Assembly (NCBI RefSeq): GCF_031143425.1
Contig: NC_090445.1
Span: 1,575,084,049 to 1,575,148,048 of the forward strand
Direction of reading: 5' to 3'
Length of the DNA: 64,000 nt
Origin: Pleurodeles waltl
Lineage: Eukaryota > Chordata > Amphibia > Caudata > Salamandridae
In this document: piece by piece, positions 1 through 11,529 of the stretch
Position numbering within the stretch: the stretch's first letter is position 1
Layout of the letters: each line of letters starts with the position of its first letter
Made by a program: the position numbers and the translations under genes
Notes under the pieces: generated by a model
What the model saw: the letters and a program-made list of their open reading frames with translations, nothing else
What the model was told of the DNA's origin: nothing
Database searches by the model: none

Positions 1-349
1 TTCCATCATACAACCATGAATAAGTATCACCAGTGGTGGTCCATGAGTGCAGGGTGACCAACAGGGCCATTGGAATTATGCAGAAGGGGAGCACCAAATT
101 ATACAACAAGAAAGGGCTAATTATGTGGCATGGTGTGTCACTTTTTAGTATTACTTCATTATTTGGTTATGTTTTCACATAGTAATACTGTCTGGGCAAA
201 GATTATGTGGCAAATCAATTATGGAAAAGAAAAAAACCTGGCTGCAGAATTGCATGATTCCAGTCACTCAGATGGAAAGTACCTATTGTCAAGTGGTGGT
301 ATTAGTAGTCTGGTAAGTACTGGTGTCAGTGGCGCTGCACTTGGATGAG
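1..349. other. Unassigned sequence
   Basis: I see no coding domain, repeat end or tandem structure here. A 72-codon open frame at 130-348 shows no recognisable motif and is likely chance. Confidence 0.5.
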
Positions 350-3300
350 TGAGGACAAGCTTATGGCCAAGATGGCTACTGGTAAATCAGTATATTAAGT
401 GGGTGAGGGTAAGTACTGTGGGTGATGAGTAATTAGTGAGTGCTATGTAAGTAAATGCCAGTGAGCAATGCAGTGTATAGTGTTCTAAATGTCTACACAT
501 AAATTGTATATTCATTTGAGAGTCTTTGATTAAAAAAGGGTTTGCCATGCAAGTAGATTTTATAATGTATGGATGATGATCTAGAGTGTGTAAGAACAGG
601 AGATATGCTCAGTGATGCCTAGTGAGGGAAGTAGATGTGAGTAATGGGTGTTGAGTGTGTGCAAATAAGCATTGAATAGCAAATAGTTAAGTGGTGTTTT
701 AAGATCAAATGTGAAGACTAGACTTGAGAAGTGGTTGTGGATAGTGAAACAGGATAGAGCTACACAGAAGAGTATGGATAAGGTGTGTAGGTAGTGTGAG
801 CAGTAGATCTGAATAGCACATAAACAGCAGTTTCAAGGAAAAATGTGAGTCCTTGTGTAGTCTGGAGGTGAACAGAGATGGAGTTAGTGGAAGTTCAGCA
901 GATATGAAGAGCTTGTGCCAAAGGTGTAGAGTGGATGTAGAGACTAGTTTAGGGGTGGAAAAAGCAAACATACAGGTCAAGATGAAAATATGGAAACTGG
1001 AGAGTTGATACAAAGGGCTGTGTAAGTAGAAGAACAGCTGTCAGGCGCTGATTTAGAAGGAGGACAATGTATGTGGAGGGGAGCATGCAAGCAAAGGGTG
1101 AAAAGCACCTGTGGATGTTGGAGTCCCCATGTCCAGACAGAAGAGCGAGTGTGGATATCAATAGTGGAGGGCAGATGTGCAGAGGTAGCTGGTTGACATG
1201 AACGTTCAGTGTGGGCGAGAAGTTTACAGTAAGGTGCAGGATTGTGAAAAGCAGAGATAAGAGTGGAAGTACAAAAAATGGGAGACGAAGGCTGTTGAGC
1301 GTGGATGGACATGATGGAGAGAGGATGTAGAGCTTACACTGATGATGTGGTGGTGAGGGGTGGTGTGGAGAAAAGATACAGAAAGAAGGGTTTGGACTGT
1401 TTACAGTGGATGTACTGGGTAGACTGTGAATACACACAGTGGAAAGAGCATGTGGAGGCTAAAGAGGGAAGTACTGGGTAGAAAGAATAAGGAGGAGGAG
1501 CATAGAAGGTGGAGGGAACACAAGAAATGTGTAAAGTATTTGGAGAGAATATCTGGATGGTGGCAAGCATATGTTAGGGTGGAGAGTGTTCGTTTAGCAT
1601 GGAGAGGCATGTATTGGCTGGGAGGAAACATGGAGAGTGGTGTGACTGTATTAGAGCATATGAACCAAATGGAGAGGACATGCAGAGAGTGGAAATAAGA
1701 GCGACCGTACAGGGTGGAGAGAGCATGTACAGCACATGTGGAGTATTTACAACACATGTAGAGGGTGGAGAACACAGAGTGGTCAGGGAAGGTAAAGTGC
1801 AGAGCGTAAAAATGAAGGATGGAGATGGCAAATATAGCATGAACAACACATGTTGACAGTGGACATCCACGTTGGAGCGAATGTGTAGGGTGGAGAGTGG
1901 ATATAGCAGGCAGAAATTGTTTGTTGAAGTCAAAGTAAATGGCATACAGAGTTTGGTCAAAGGATCTAGAGGGCAATGAGTGGATGTAGTCCATTGAGAA
2001 AGAATGTATGCACAGAGGAATGAGTGCAAACCATGAAAATGGAGAGTCGATGTACTTGGTGGAAAGTGAGGTAGGACTTTGATAGTGAATTGGGAGTGCT
2101 TGGGTGGATATCTAAGGTGGACAACAGATGCAGGTAGTGAATAAAAAGAGTAGGCAGATGATGTAAAGGTCAGAGTGTGGATGTAATCCACTAAGAGCAA
2201 ATGTGGTGTGGACAAAGGACAGATTGGATGTAGAGAAGTAATTGTGGGGCTTGAAGGGGAGGTTACAGAGCGAGTTGAATTAGGGGTGTGCAAAATGCAC
2301 ATAATTTGCTTCTGTGCACTTACTCAAAATTTCTGTGGAATTACGCAGAATTAGGCAAAATTCAAATCCGCAGAGAGAGATGCAGATCGAGTAGGTAGAG
2401 CCTGCACTGCAGATGTGGCGAGATGGTGTGGAGAAAAGATATGTGGACAGTGGAGAATGGATGGAAAGGATGAAGAATGCATCGAGTGGGTGGAGACCAC
2501 ATGTATAGAGTAGTAAGTGCAAATGGAAGGTGGGAAGTCCATGTATAGTACAGAGAGTGGATGTGGACGGCAGGGAGCAGATGTGCCTGTGGAGGGCAAA
2601 TGTGAATATAACAGCATTTATTTGGTGTGTGAAGTGTGGTGTGTGGATCAGCTTTGGATTCAACATCAAGAGATAGTTTCAAGAAAAAGAATGGAGAGTG
2701 CTTGTGGAGGTGAGCAGGGATGAAGAGTCCGTGGACATTGACACATGGAGAGCTCACGTCGGGGGTCATAATGGATCCGCAGGATGGTTTCGGAGGGTGG
2801 AGAGAGAGAGCATATAAATGTGACAGAGATGGAAAGGGTTAGCAGTGGATGTTATGCAGAGTAGTATGCCTGATGCAGAAGCGATGAAGTGCTTGGAGAG
2901 AGAATGAAAAGGGCTAAGAGTCAATCAGTAGGGTAGGGGGCAGACCGAAACAACAGAAAAAGAGTACAGATTTGATGTAGTGCGCAGAGAGTTTGTGGAG
3001 AATGGATAAGACACATGCGGAAAGCAAATGTACAAGGCAGGGTGAGGATATGAAGGAGTTGGAAAGCTGATAAAAAGAGCTTACATTGGTTGTGTACCGC
3101 GAAGAGCTGAGGTACAGGATGGATATCGAGGAAGACAGTTGAAATACTCACCACGAGGATGAACAATAAGTTTGAAGATTGAGAGTGGTGGGCAGATTTG
3201 TGGAGGTACTTGTTGGAGAGGGGATGCTTGAGAGGCAATGTGGGGTGTGGTGTGAAGATGTATTGTAGAAAGAGAATAGAGAGCCTGCTCAGATGTGGGG

Positions 3301-5930
3301 AGGTAGTGTGGAGAAAGGACGGAGGGAAGAATTTAGACCAGAGTGAATGTGGAGAGTGAAAACAGCATGTGGAGTGTGGCAAAAGTGTGAAATTAGGGTG
3401 GTGAAGACGTGGAGGTTGAGAGTACCTGAATAGGTTGAATGGCAAAAGTGAAGAGTGATGTGCAGAATGTGGAGCACAGGTGGAAGGTGGAGATCAGATG
3501 TGACATGTCAAAGTATAGTTTAAAAGTAGATGAGAAGAGTGCATATTTAGTGTGAAGAGCATATGTACAAAATGGAGAGCGAATGTCCAGGGTAGAGGCC
3601 AGATGCACTGGGTGTGGAGCAAGTGTAGACAGTGGAGTGTTTCCAGCAAATGTACACAGTGGGGAATAAATGTACAGAGGGGAGAGAAGGTATACAGTGT
3701 GGAAAGTAGATATAGAGGATCAAGGCTGCATATGTAGTATGGTCAGCACATGTAGTACAAGAGAATATAAAGGGCAACGATCAGATGTACTGCAGTGAGA
3801 AGGGAGTTATGCAGTGAAAGTTTAGAGTGTAGAACCTGAACATGGAGAGCAGATGTATATGGTGGAAAGTGTAGGTGAGGCTTGATGAGTGGATGCAGAG
3901 GGCTTTGACTGGATGTGAAGGGTTAAGAACAAATGTGAAGGGTTTACAGACAATGAATACACAGAAGAGAGTGCATGTGAAGTGTGGAGTGCACACCTGG
4001 ATCCTGAAGATTGCATATGGAGGGTGACGACAGAGTACAGAGAACAAAAAGAGAGGCGGAGAGCACATTTAGAGGATGAAACAGATGACCAGTGTCTAAA
4101 GTGTCTATACAGTGCTGTGAGGGGGCTTGGAGAGTGGTTGTGGAATGCAGAGAGGATAGAGACCATGAAGTGCAGATATACATAATAGTAGAATGGGTAG
4201 AGCCTGCATTGTAGATGTGGTGCAGTAGCCTGAAGAATAGATAATAAGAGTGGCTGTTGACCATCGAGAGTGGATGTACAGGGTATCTTGAGGTTGGAGA
4301 GCAAATGTATGGAGTTGAATCCCCAAGTGGAGGTTGGAGAGGGCATGCACAGTGTGGATAGTGAATGTGGAGAGCAGAGAGGTGATGTGCAATGTGAAAA
4401 GCAAATGTGGAGGGCAGGGAAGCAGATCTGAAGTGTAGGGAGGCAAATGTGAAGGGTGGCAAGCAGAGTACTGGATGGCAAGTACATGTGAAGGACAAAT
4501 CTGTCAATTGAAGAGCACCTATGGAGGGCGGAGAACAGAAAGGTAGGCAAAGTGTGGAAACCCCATGATGAGGGCAAATATAGATGGCAGAAAGCAGCTG
4601 GCCACTGAGAGATGTGTTTCAAGAAGAGAGAATAGAGCGGAGGTAAAGTGTAGATGTGGCGGGCAACGTGGAGTATGGATGCAGAGGATTTAGAATGAGT
4701 GTGTATTGTGTTGAAGAGAAGTAGAGAGTGAATACAAAGCATAGACATTGGGTTTGAAGAGTAGACAGCATGGGTGGATCGTGCATGTAGCTGGTGGTGT
4801 GTAGTGTATGTGCAGGATACATGGAGTGCAGACAATGGAAAGAGAATGGATAGGAGGTAAGGCAAATGTATAGTTTGAGAACATAAATGGAAAGTGGATG
4901 CAGAGCATATTTTAGTAGGTGGATATGGGTCATGGAGTGCTGGTGCTCATAGTGGAAAGTAGATGTAGTGGCTGCACAGTAGATGTAGTGAATGGTATTA
5001 CACATGGGTTTGGAGTGGGTGTGGAGCACATAGAGTAGAGAGCGGAGATACAGGATGGATATTACATGTGCAATGTGTAGAGCACATGTGGAAAGTTGCA
5101 GTACATTGTAGAGTGGGTGGAGGGTGGAGAGTGGGTGGAGGGTAGAGAGTGAGTGGAAGGTGGAAGGCGGAGAGAGAGTAGGTGGAAGGTGGAGGGCGGA
5201 GAGAGTCTGGGTGGTGTAGGGCGTAGTGGGGGAGAGGAGAATGCATTTGTATGGTTGGGAACGGATGTATAGCATGGAAAGGATTGCAGGGTGACAGCAG
5301 CAAATGGAAAATTGCGAGAAAATGTACAGACTAATGTGTGGATGAACAGGCTGTAGACTATAATTGGAGGATGTAAACGTGAAGTGTAAAGAAGATGTCT
5401 GGGGTGAATAGTAATGTACAGGGATGAAAATGGATGTAAATTGTGAGGAGTAAATGTAAAGAGGGCACGTGGACGGTGGAGAGAATGCATGTAGAAAGTG
5501 CATGTGGAAAGTAGATAGCCAATTTGGGGGGTAGAGCGTGCACTTACAAAAGTGGTAAATGGATGTTCAGGTTGTAGAGCGTGCAGGGAGAAGAGATGTG
5601 GAGGGTTGAGAATGCAGTGGTGAGTGGCTAATTCTTATATAGGGTGGACAACACAGTTTGTAAAGCAAATGTGATAGTGGAGAGCAGGTGTAATGGCGAG
5701 AGCAGATCGAGCAAGAGAGCATCTGTGCAGGGTGCGAAAATCAAGCAGAGAGTTAATGCGGAGGGTCGAGATCAGATGTAAATGTTTTAGTAATAAGCAG
5801 AGAGCAGCTGGCAGAGCAAAAAGCCGAAGAAATGTGTGAAAACAGAGAAGAAAGTGAAAGTAATGTAGACAGCACATGCAAGGACAGACCTTACAGCGTG
5901 AAAAGTGCACAGGTAAGGAACAGAGCGTAG
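350..5930. repeat. Degenerate purine-rich minisatellite block
   Basis: About 5.6 kb is built from variants of a short purine-rich word such as TGGAGAGCAAATG, often paired into longer units of roughly 27 bp, with AGAGTGGATGTA, GAGCAGATGTG and similar variants. The clearest stretch is 4300-4470, and a very regular patch of GGGTGGAGGGTGGAGAGT lies at 5105-5200. Units are strongly diverged, so this is an old array. The minus strand is pyrimidine-rich and poor in stops, which gives spurious open frames up to 347 codons whose peptides only repeat STLH/PL-type words. A short stretch near 2285-2385 does not fit the unit and may be a small insertion. Confidence 0.8.
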
Positions 5931-6990
5931 ATGCTAGATGTGGGCAGGAAGAAACGAAGCTGCAGTAGAATACGCGGCAGAAATGAAAGGACTGATAGAA
6001 GAGAAAGGAGGCACAATGAAAAAGCCCATTATGAGGATCGAGGCATCCCTCTCTCCCGATTTCTTTTTTTTTTAAATACCAAACTAGTCAACAGCTCACC
6101 TTTGGGAGATGGGGAGGGCCGATTCCTCACTCACCTCATTCATCTATTTCTTCCTGATAACTACACTCTTTCCCTTACTGCCAGAACGCTGCGCTCAGCT
6201 TAACACCCTGCAAAGTCCCCCATTTAGTTTGAAAAAAGACACTGGTGATGTAATTCCTTCTGTTTGTTTCCATACACGCTCCTCCAAGGCTCGGCATTAT
6301 TTCCCTCGGTTTCAGCAACATGAGGAAGAAAGAGCTGCATGGGTTGGGGTCGAGTAACATGATTGTTGGGTTGAGCACAGCAATCGCCTTCCCGATTGGC
6401 CAAAATGGCTTGAATGAGGGCGGGGTTTTACAAGGTTGGTTGCCCTTGTCCATTGTTTTCAACAATCTTTATTGAAAACGTATTGTAAACAGGCAAACAA
6501 CCATGCAGTTCCGAACGGAGCAAAGAATGGAAGGCAAAAGCTCTCCTAGACAGGAGCAAAATTCTACTACAGTGAAAATCATCCAACGCTGATGTTTGGT
6601 ATATGTTTTAGTGTTGTAATAGTGTTGACAGAGGGACTGCCTGATAATAAGATGGGGGCCACAGTTCTCCAGTGGCATTTAAAAACAAACTGCATCCTGG
6701 GAGTTGTAGTTAGGCTTTAACAAATCACCGTACGTTGCACACAGACTAACGCTCTCCCTCCAAGTTGGAGACTTAATTTTTAAGCTAACAATGTTATTTT
6801 TGCTTTTTCCCCCTTGGAATGCCTCCCATTCCAAGGCAAGTAAATGGTGAAATCAAATTCACACACAAGCCAACCCTCTCAATTTAGACTGTATACGTCC
6901 TAAGCGTTATATAAACATACAATTACTTGACCAGAGGTTCCGACTTTGGAACTGCCTGGTGTCTGATCACTACCCTCTGATTCACTTTAT
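5931..6990. other. Unassigned interspersed sequence
   Basis: This has mixed composition with a poly-T run near 6062. I find no coding domain, no terminal inverted repeats and no tandem structure. Overlapping short open frames on both strands at 5931-6465 show no motif. Confidence 0.4.
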
Positions 6991-7030
6991 ATTCCCATGA
7001 ATAAAAACAAAACAAAAAAAGCATCAATAT

Positions 7031-7125
7031 TGCTTTGCATAATATAATCTAGTGCTCATGCAAAGCTGTCTAATGCCTTTGGATCAAACTCACGCTGCAT
7101 AAAAACTGCAGAAAAAGCTGTTCTG
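7031..7125 (+). repeat. SINE 3' segment (partial)
   Basis: The string around GTGCTCATGCAAAGC and CCTTTGGATCAA matches, with substitutions, the 3' part of the SINE at 8525-8735 (GTGCTCAAGTAAAGC, CTTTGGGTCGA, then an AAAAACT-type tail). The tRNA-like head is absent here, so this is a 5'-truncated or decayed copy. Confidence 0.6.
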
Positions 7126-7231
7126 ATGATGCGTAGTCCGCAATCTGCGCATTTAAATTTCACTTTCCATTAAATGGGATGAAACTAACGTGGAATCAAT
7201 TCAAGGTATGTTTTGTTGCTTTTCTGCCTTT

Positions 7232-7582
7232 TCAAAAACGTTCAGTAAAACAAAAAAGAATACCAAAGTCTAAACAAAGCAACCCCCATTTGATTGGTTT
7301 GTCAGGAGGTATAGTTTTACTTTTAATGATGGATAGTCCCCATTCAACTCGATCATGCTTACCCGTGACCATGCACAGTTTGATGTGCATACCATTGCCT
7401 TCACTAACTGTTATTTCTGGAGTAAATGTATCTTCAATCACCTTCTGCCTACTATTTAGCCATAGTTTATCTAACTTTTTATCAATTGAATCAGAAGTAT
7501 AACTCATAAGTTTTCCTAGTGTCTTATTTAAATAATTTTCTATTTTCCCTCCCATTTCAGCTTCTTCGGTAATCTCAGTCAT
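7232..7582 (-). other. Unrecognised protein-like open frame
   Basis: This frame has 116 codons from an ATG at 7582. Unlike the repeat-derived frames nearby, it has a balanced, charged composition. The first 50 residues are rich in E, K and L and look helical, followed by a more mixed half. I do not recognise the family. It could be a retroelement remnant or chance. No upstream element end, splice site or promoter is apparent, and the surrounding 7126-7870 sequence has no other readable feature. Confidence 0.2.
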
Positions 7583-7874
7583 CTTTCCTGATTTATTGAT
7601 CAGTATGCAGGCTCAACTGTCAAAATCTCTCGCATCTTTTTAACCCAAACCATTAAAATGGCCCTCTATACTAACACAGCCTAAATCCTAAAGATGGCTG
7701 TTGAATATATATTTCAGCACACATTCTGTGCACTACCGCTGCAAATCACGCTCCAAATCATGCGCTAATCATGCTCAAACAGAAACCTTTTCTCCTGTAA
7801 GTGTTGTGAAAATGCTAGCTTGTGCAGGCAGGCCCCTCATGATGCTCCCACTGCACATTCAAAAGACACAGAGC

Positions 7875-8208
7875 CAGTGCTTAATTTGAGCTAGTGGTTG
7901 CTTTGGGGGGGGGGGCACTGGGATTTATTTTTGAAGGCCGGCACTTATTATTCTGTATCAGGCAATTACTGCGAGCAAAAGACACGTATGGGAAAGATGG
8001 AGCAAAGAAAGACGGAAAAGCCTTACTACGGGTGAAAGCAGAAAGATGCAAGAGTGATCTGAAGGGGCAGGGAGTGGCTGTAATTGGATTAAAGAGGCCC
8101 GAGATGGCTTTGGGATTACATTCTGTGCTCGCACATTTAAATGCAGCAGCTGCATGTTTCAGCTGAGAACTTTGGGCACCGGCACGTTTTTATTTACAAA
8201 TTAACCAC
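7875..8208 (+). mobile_element. hAT-type MITE, copy 1
   Basis: It begins CAGTGCTTAATTTG and runs through GGCCGGCACTTATT, GAAAGCAGAAAGATGCAAGAGTGA, AGTGGCTGTAATTGGATTAAAGAGG and ACATTTAAA to a degraded right end ACAAATTAACCACTT. The same words in the same order occur at 63689-63991 and, inverted, at 51540-51882, which proves a repeat family. The right terminus has mutated away from CAAATTAAGCACTG, and no target duplication is visible. A G-run of 12 lies inside. It has no coding capacity, so it would depend on a transposase supplied elsewhere. Confidence 0.8.
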
Positions 8209-8524
8209 TTGTCTTACAACATGTGTGCACTGTCTGTGCAAGCGAGAGCTGGGTACTCCGAGTTCAGCATGTTATAAAGCTGCTGCTAGTAAGTCAGAGA
8301 AAAGTCTGTGTGCTCTTCATGTTGTGCATAACCGCCGGTGAGAGCAGCTGCTTAAGCATTTGAAGCCATCAAAAGTGCTGCATTTGTTGTTCTGAGGGCT
8401 AAAGTAATTCATCTCTGTAACCTTCTCACGCTGTCTGTGTTCTAAGATAGTGACCTAGTAAATTTGAAGGCTGCAGATAATTCTTAGCCGCTGACATTCA
8501 ACCCCTGATTTACACAAGTGAGAG
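8209..8524. other. Unassigned sequence
   Basis: No feature could be read here. The short open frame at 8141-8341 begins inside the preceding MITE and is not gene-like. Confidence 0.4.
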
Positions 8525-8735
8525 GATGTGTGGCGTCATGGGCAGTGCTGACGACTTTGGAAATCGGGGACCAGGTTTGAGTCTCAGTTTCGCTCAACAT
8601 CCTGTGATTATGAGCCCATCACTTAATCTCTCTTAACAAACAAATGAATGTGTCTTTGTGTAATTTAATTGGTGCTCAAGTAAAGCACTCCAATATCTTT
8701 GGGTCGACTTAGAGCTATATAAAACTACAAAGAAT
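8525..8735 (+). repeat. tRNA-derived SINE
   Basis: A tRNA-like head carries a box A-like TGGCGTCATGGG (8531-8542) and a box B-like GGTTTGAGTCT (8574-8584), as expected for an internal RNA polymerase III promoter. It is followed by a body containing GGTGCTCAAGTAAAGC, CTTTGGGTCGA and GCTATATAAAACT. It is a retroposed element that would rely on LINE machinery, not a functional tRNA gene: no cloverleaf with a clear acceptor stem was found. The 3' body recurs at 7031-7125. Confidence 0.7.
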
Positions 8736-8974
8736 GAGGATTTGATTATAATATGTACTGATGTGTCACTGATAGTTATAACAACAATATTGATTAAATG
8801 TCACACATTTTGCTATCAAGACTTTCAAAAGGTTTACAACATTGATCAGAATGCTTACCCTTTCTGTTTCACAGGAACCACACTTTTTTTTATAAATACA
8901 CATTTCTATTTTATCAACCTCAGAAAAATTAAGGACTGAGTCATTTTTCCAGACTTTAAATATATATTCAAATT

Positions 8975-9085
8975 CCAGAAAACAGACCTAGTCGATAATC
9001 CTTCTGAGGCTGATAATAAGTATATTTAAATTTCAGAAAAACTTAGGCCGTCCTTAATCCTTCTGAGGCCAATAAAAAAGCAATG
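8975..9085 (+). repeat. Two tandem SINE-type 3' tails
   Basis: The words ATAATCCTTCTGAGGCTGATAA and TTAATCCTTCTGAGGCCAATAA lie about 65 bp apart, with similar flanks (TTCAGAAAA...). The same tail closes the SINE at 9285-9410 and, inverted, the one at 52315-52440. It resembles the CCTTCNGAGGTCGRTAAA tail shared by several vertebrate SINEs and their partner LINEs. The duplication may be local or may reflect two decayed insertions. Confidence 0.6.
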
Positions 9086-9164
9086 GGCATATATAAAATC
9101 TGTGGTTCATATGGAGCAGAAATGCTAATTAAACTAAAATTATACACCTTCTGAAAAGTTTTAA

Positions 9165-9213
9165 AAGCAATATATACATATATATCTGAATGAATATATA
9201 TGTATCTATATCA

Positions 9214-9254
<41 letters not shown>

Positions 9255-9256
9255 AA
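9165..9256. repeat. TA-rich microsatellite
   Basis: Runs of (TA)n and TATATG variants, followed by a GA run (GACAGAGAGAGAG). Confidence 0.9.
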
Positions 9257-9284
9257 GACAGAGAGAGAGTGTGCATGTTTAGAA

Positions 9285-9412
9285 AAATGTATGCTAGTTC
9301 AGTGGGTTAATGTGCCTGCTGAAGACATCTTGTACTAACAGGCAGCCTGCAGGTTTTAATTCCAGAATAAATGACTCACCCTTTAATCCTTCTGAGGTCG
9401 GTAATAAAATAA
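9285..9412 (+). repeat. tRNA-derived SINE, second family
   Basis: The head GCTAGTTCAGTGGGTTAA resembles a box A region and CAGGTTTTAATTCC a box B. It is followed after about 30 bp by the tail CCTTCTGAGGTCGGTAATAA. The same head-plus-tail arrangement occurs on the minus strand at 52315-52440, so this is a dispersed family. Confidence 0.65.
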
Positions 9413-9755
9413 CATTCTTTGTTTTAGGTATTAGTTACACCTCTGAATTATAGCGCTAGTTTAAATGCACCTACAGGCATGAAATTGCAAGGTAGGCACA
9501 CTGAAAGTAACACTGTAATTACTGTAGAAACTCAAAAGTGAGCTTTTACTTTTGTTTAAAAAGCAAAGTTGGTGTGAAACACAGTTCAGGTACCCCAGGG
9601 CAAGCAGGGTGTTACTGCACTCGAAGTGTAACACATGAAATATTTTACCTCGTGTGCTCTTGGGCCAATTTACTGTTAGATGTTAAACTGAATATTGACT
9701 ACCCTCCTTTAGTATTTGAGGGATAGCGTGGCAAGACAGTGTTAATGCAGTAAAC
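9413..9755. other. Unassigned sequence
   Basis: No feature could be read. The 62-codon frame at 9538-9726 has no motif. Confidence 0.4.
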
Positions 9756-9759
9756 ACTA

Positions 9760-9905
9760 ACCATCCTGCAGTCATCAGGAGCAATCTCTTCTTGTGATGT
9801 AATCAGATACCCATCCTGAAGTCATCAGGAATAATCTCAATTTGTGAAGTAATCAGGTAGTCATTTTTAAATCATCCTCAAGTCATCAGGCACAAGTTTC
9901 TAAGC
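9760..9905 (+). repeat. Short tandem repeat, about 50-bp unit
   Basis: The word CATCCTGAAGTCATCAGGA recurs three times with substitutions at about 9762, 9811 and 9862. Between copies lies AATCTC..TTGTGA.GTAATCAG. The region continues into related TGATGACTCC/GGATGATGA words up to about 9990. Confidence 0.75.
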
Positions 9906-10069
9906 TTTGCTGATGACTCCAAGAGCTTGATGACACCGGATGATGAGAACATGACTTCTAAGGTAGTTGGATGATCATCAAATGACTCTGGGATGGCTTC
10001 TAAATTAATCCTGTTTGACCTGGGTTACCACACTTTCACACTGGCAGGCACCCAGCCCCCTACCTTGCA

Positions 10070-10725
10070 TGCCCTTTGGCTGTGTGAGGTCATCTGCAGG
10101 GCCTGGCCGTAGCCCCCATAAGCAGGCAGTCCGGGAGGGGGGATTGCAGCCTCCCTCCCCAGACCAATTACAGCCCTGGGGGATCCCATCCCCCAGAGCC
10201 CACCCAATTAGTAAAACGAGAGGGGGGATGCATGGCCCCCATCCCTGGGCTGATTTTGGCCCCGGGGACGCCACTGCTCGGGGCCCTGCCAATTAGTCCA
10301 AAGGGAGTGGGGCCACGTGGCTCCCCTCCCCAGGCCAATTTGAGCCCCAGGGACTCCATCCCCGGGACCCAGCAAATTAGTAATTGAGGAGGAGGGCCGC
10401 ATGGCCCCCTTCCCTAGTCCCGTTTTGGCCCCGGGGATTCCATCCCCTGGGACCCAGCCAATTAGTCCAAGACAGAGGGGACCACATGGCCCCCACTCCC
10501 TGCGCCAATTTTTGTCCTGGGACCCTAACCCCCAGGGCCCGGCCAATTAATAAATGAGGAGGAGGCCATGCAGATCCCCTTCCCGGGCAAATTCAGGCCC
10601 CAGGAACCCTATCCCTTCGGGACCCAGTCAATTAGTAAAAGAGGAGGGGACCCAGGCAGCCCTCTCTCAGGGACGATTTCAGCCACAGGACCCCATCTCT
10701 GGGACCCGGCCACTTCATCCTGGGT
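10070..10725. repeat. GC-rich tandem array, about 84-bp unit
   Basis: The anchor CCAATTAGT or a one-base variant recurs near 10204, 10287, 10370, 10458, 10543 and 10628, giving a period of about 84 bp. Each unit carries GGCCCCCCTCCC, then a CCAATTTTGGCCCC-like word, then CCGGGGACTCCATCCCC. Related units occur at 28620-28885. Stop-poor frames on both strands are by-products of the array. Confidence 0.85.
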
Positions 10726-10844
10726 GCCCTGGCCCCACCAAGGGCACCCAGTGTGCGGTGTTGGGGGGTGCAGGAGGAGGGTTAATGCCCCCATGGCCCC
10801 TGTTGGCTCCCTGCCTCCTGTTCCCGCCCACTGAGAGTGGACTT

Positions 10845-10910
10845 ACTGTTTGCTTTTGATTGGTGGGAGCTGTGAAAGCTCCCACCAAGCGAAAGGAAAC
10901 AACTATGTCC
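10845..10910. repeat. Conserved hairpin of the superelement
   Basis: GCTTTTGATTGGTGGGAGCT and AGCTCCCACCAAGCGAAAGG are near-perfect inverted repeats around a short TGTGAA centre. The same hairpin recurs at 17160-17215 and 33440-33490, each time at the junction between the two array types. Confidence 0.8.
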
Positions 10911-10919
10911 TGAGGCTGG

Positions 10920-11475
10920 ACACCTCGGGACATAGGGAGCCAGCCCTGGGGGATGGCAGTCCCCTGGGCCATTAATGGCTCTAGAAGGTGGGCCCTGCAG
11001 TCCCCTTCATTTATACTTGTAGAGACTGACCCCCTGGAGATGGTGGTCCTCAGAACTAAAAACAGCCCAGGAGGAGGGCTGGGTGGTCCCCTTCCTGCTT
11101 CTTATCATCTGCCTGCCTGGTGGTGGGTCCCGGGGCCGAAAAAGACCCCCTCCGCAATGCAAAGAACCTCCTGGCCCTGGGGAGGTGGTGGTCCCTGGGT
11201 TGGAAAAGGGCCCAGGAGGGGAAGTCCATGTTGTCCCCTCCCCGTAAAAGAATGGCCGTGCCCAGGGAGGTGTCAGTCCCCTGGGCCGTAAACGGCCTTT
11301 AAAGGGGGCCGCAAGGTCGCCTCCCACTTATTGTACATTGGCCTACCCACAAGGGAGATGGAGGTCCCCGGGGCCAAAATCGCCATGAGGAGGGGCGGGG
11401 GGGACGTGTGCACCCCCTCCTCAATATATTTATTACAATTTGGCCCCGGGACATGGCCCACCCAGGGACCAAGGT
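10920..11475. repeat. GGTGGTCCCC array, forward orientation
   Basis: Repeats of CTGGGGAGGTGGTGGTCCCTGGG-type words are spaced by roughly 80-100 bp and separated by GGCCGTAAACGGCC or related spacers and A/T-rich TATTTATT words. Matching arrays are at 29555-29835 and 33730-34375, and inverted ones at 16690-17100 and 32790-33340. Confidence 0.75.
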
Positions 11476-11529
11476 TTAAACAAGCGCAGAAAACTGTGCT
11501 TGTTTTGTTGAGAAAAAAAAATCGAGATT

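Noticed and set aside
705..5543. Many minus-strand open frames of 60-347 codons
   Set aside because: They arise from the stop-poor pyrimidine strand of the minisatellite; the peptides are repeats of STLH/PL-type words in all frames.
8525..8600. A functional tRNA gene
   Set aside because: Box A and box B-like words are present but no full cloverleaf or acceptor stem; the downstream body shows it is a SINE.
10070..10725. Possible CRISPR array because of regular spacing
   Set aside because: Repeats are contiguous with no unique spacers, diverged, and in vertebrate DNA.
10005..11327. Overlapping open frames on both strands (Gly/Pro-rich)
   Set aside because: They are translations of the 84-bp and GGTGGTCCCC arrays; the same unit is open in several frames and no start or domain is shared.
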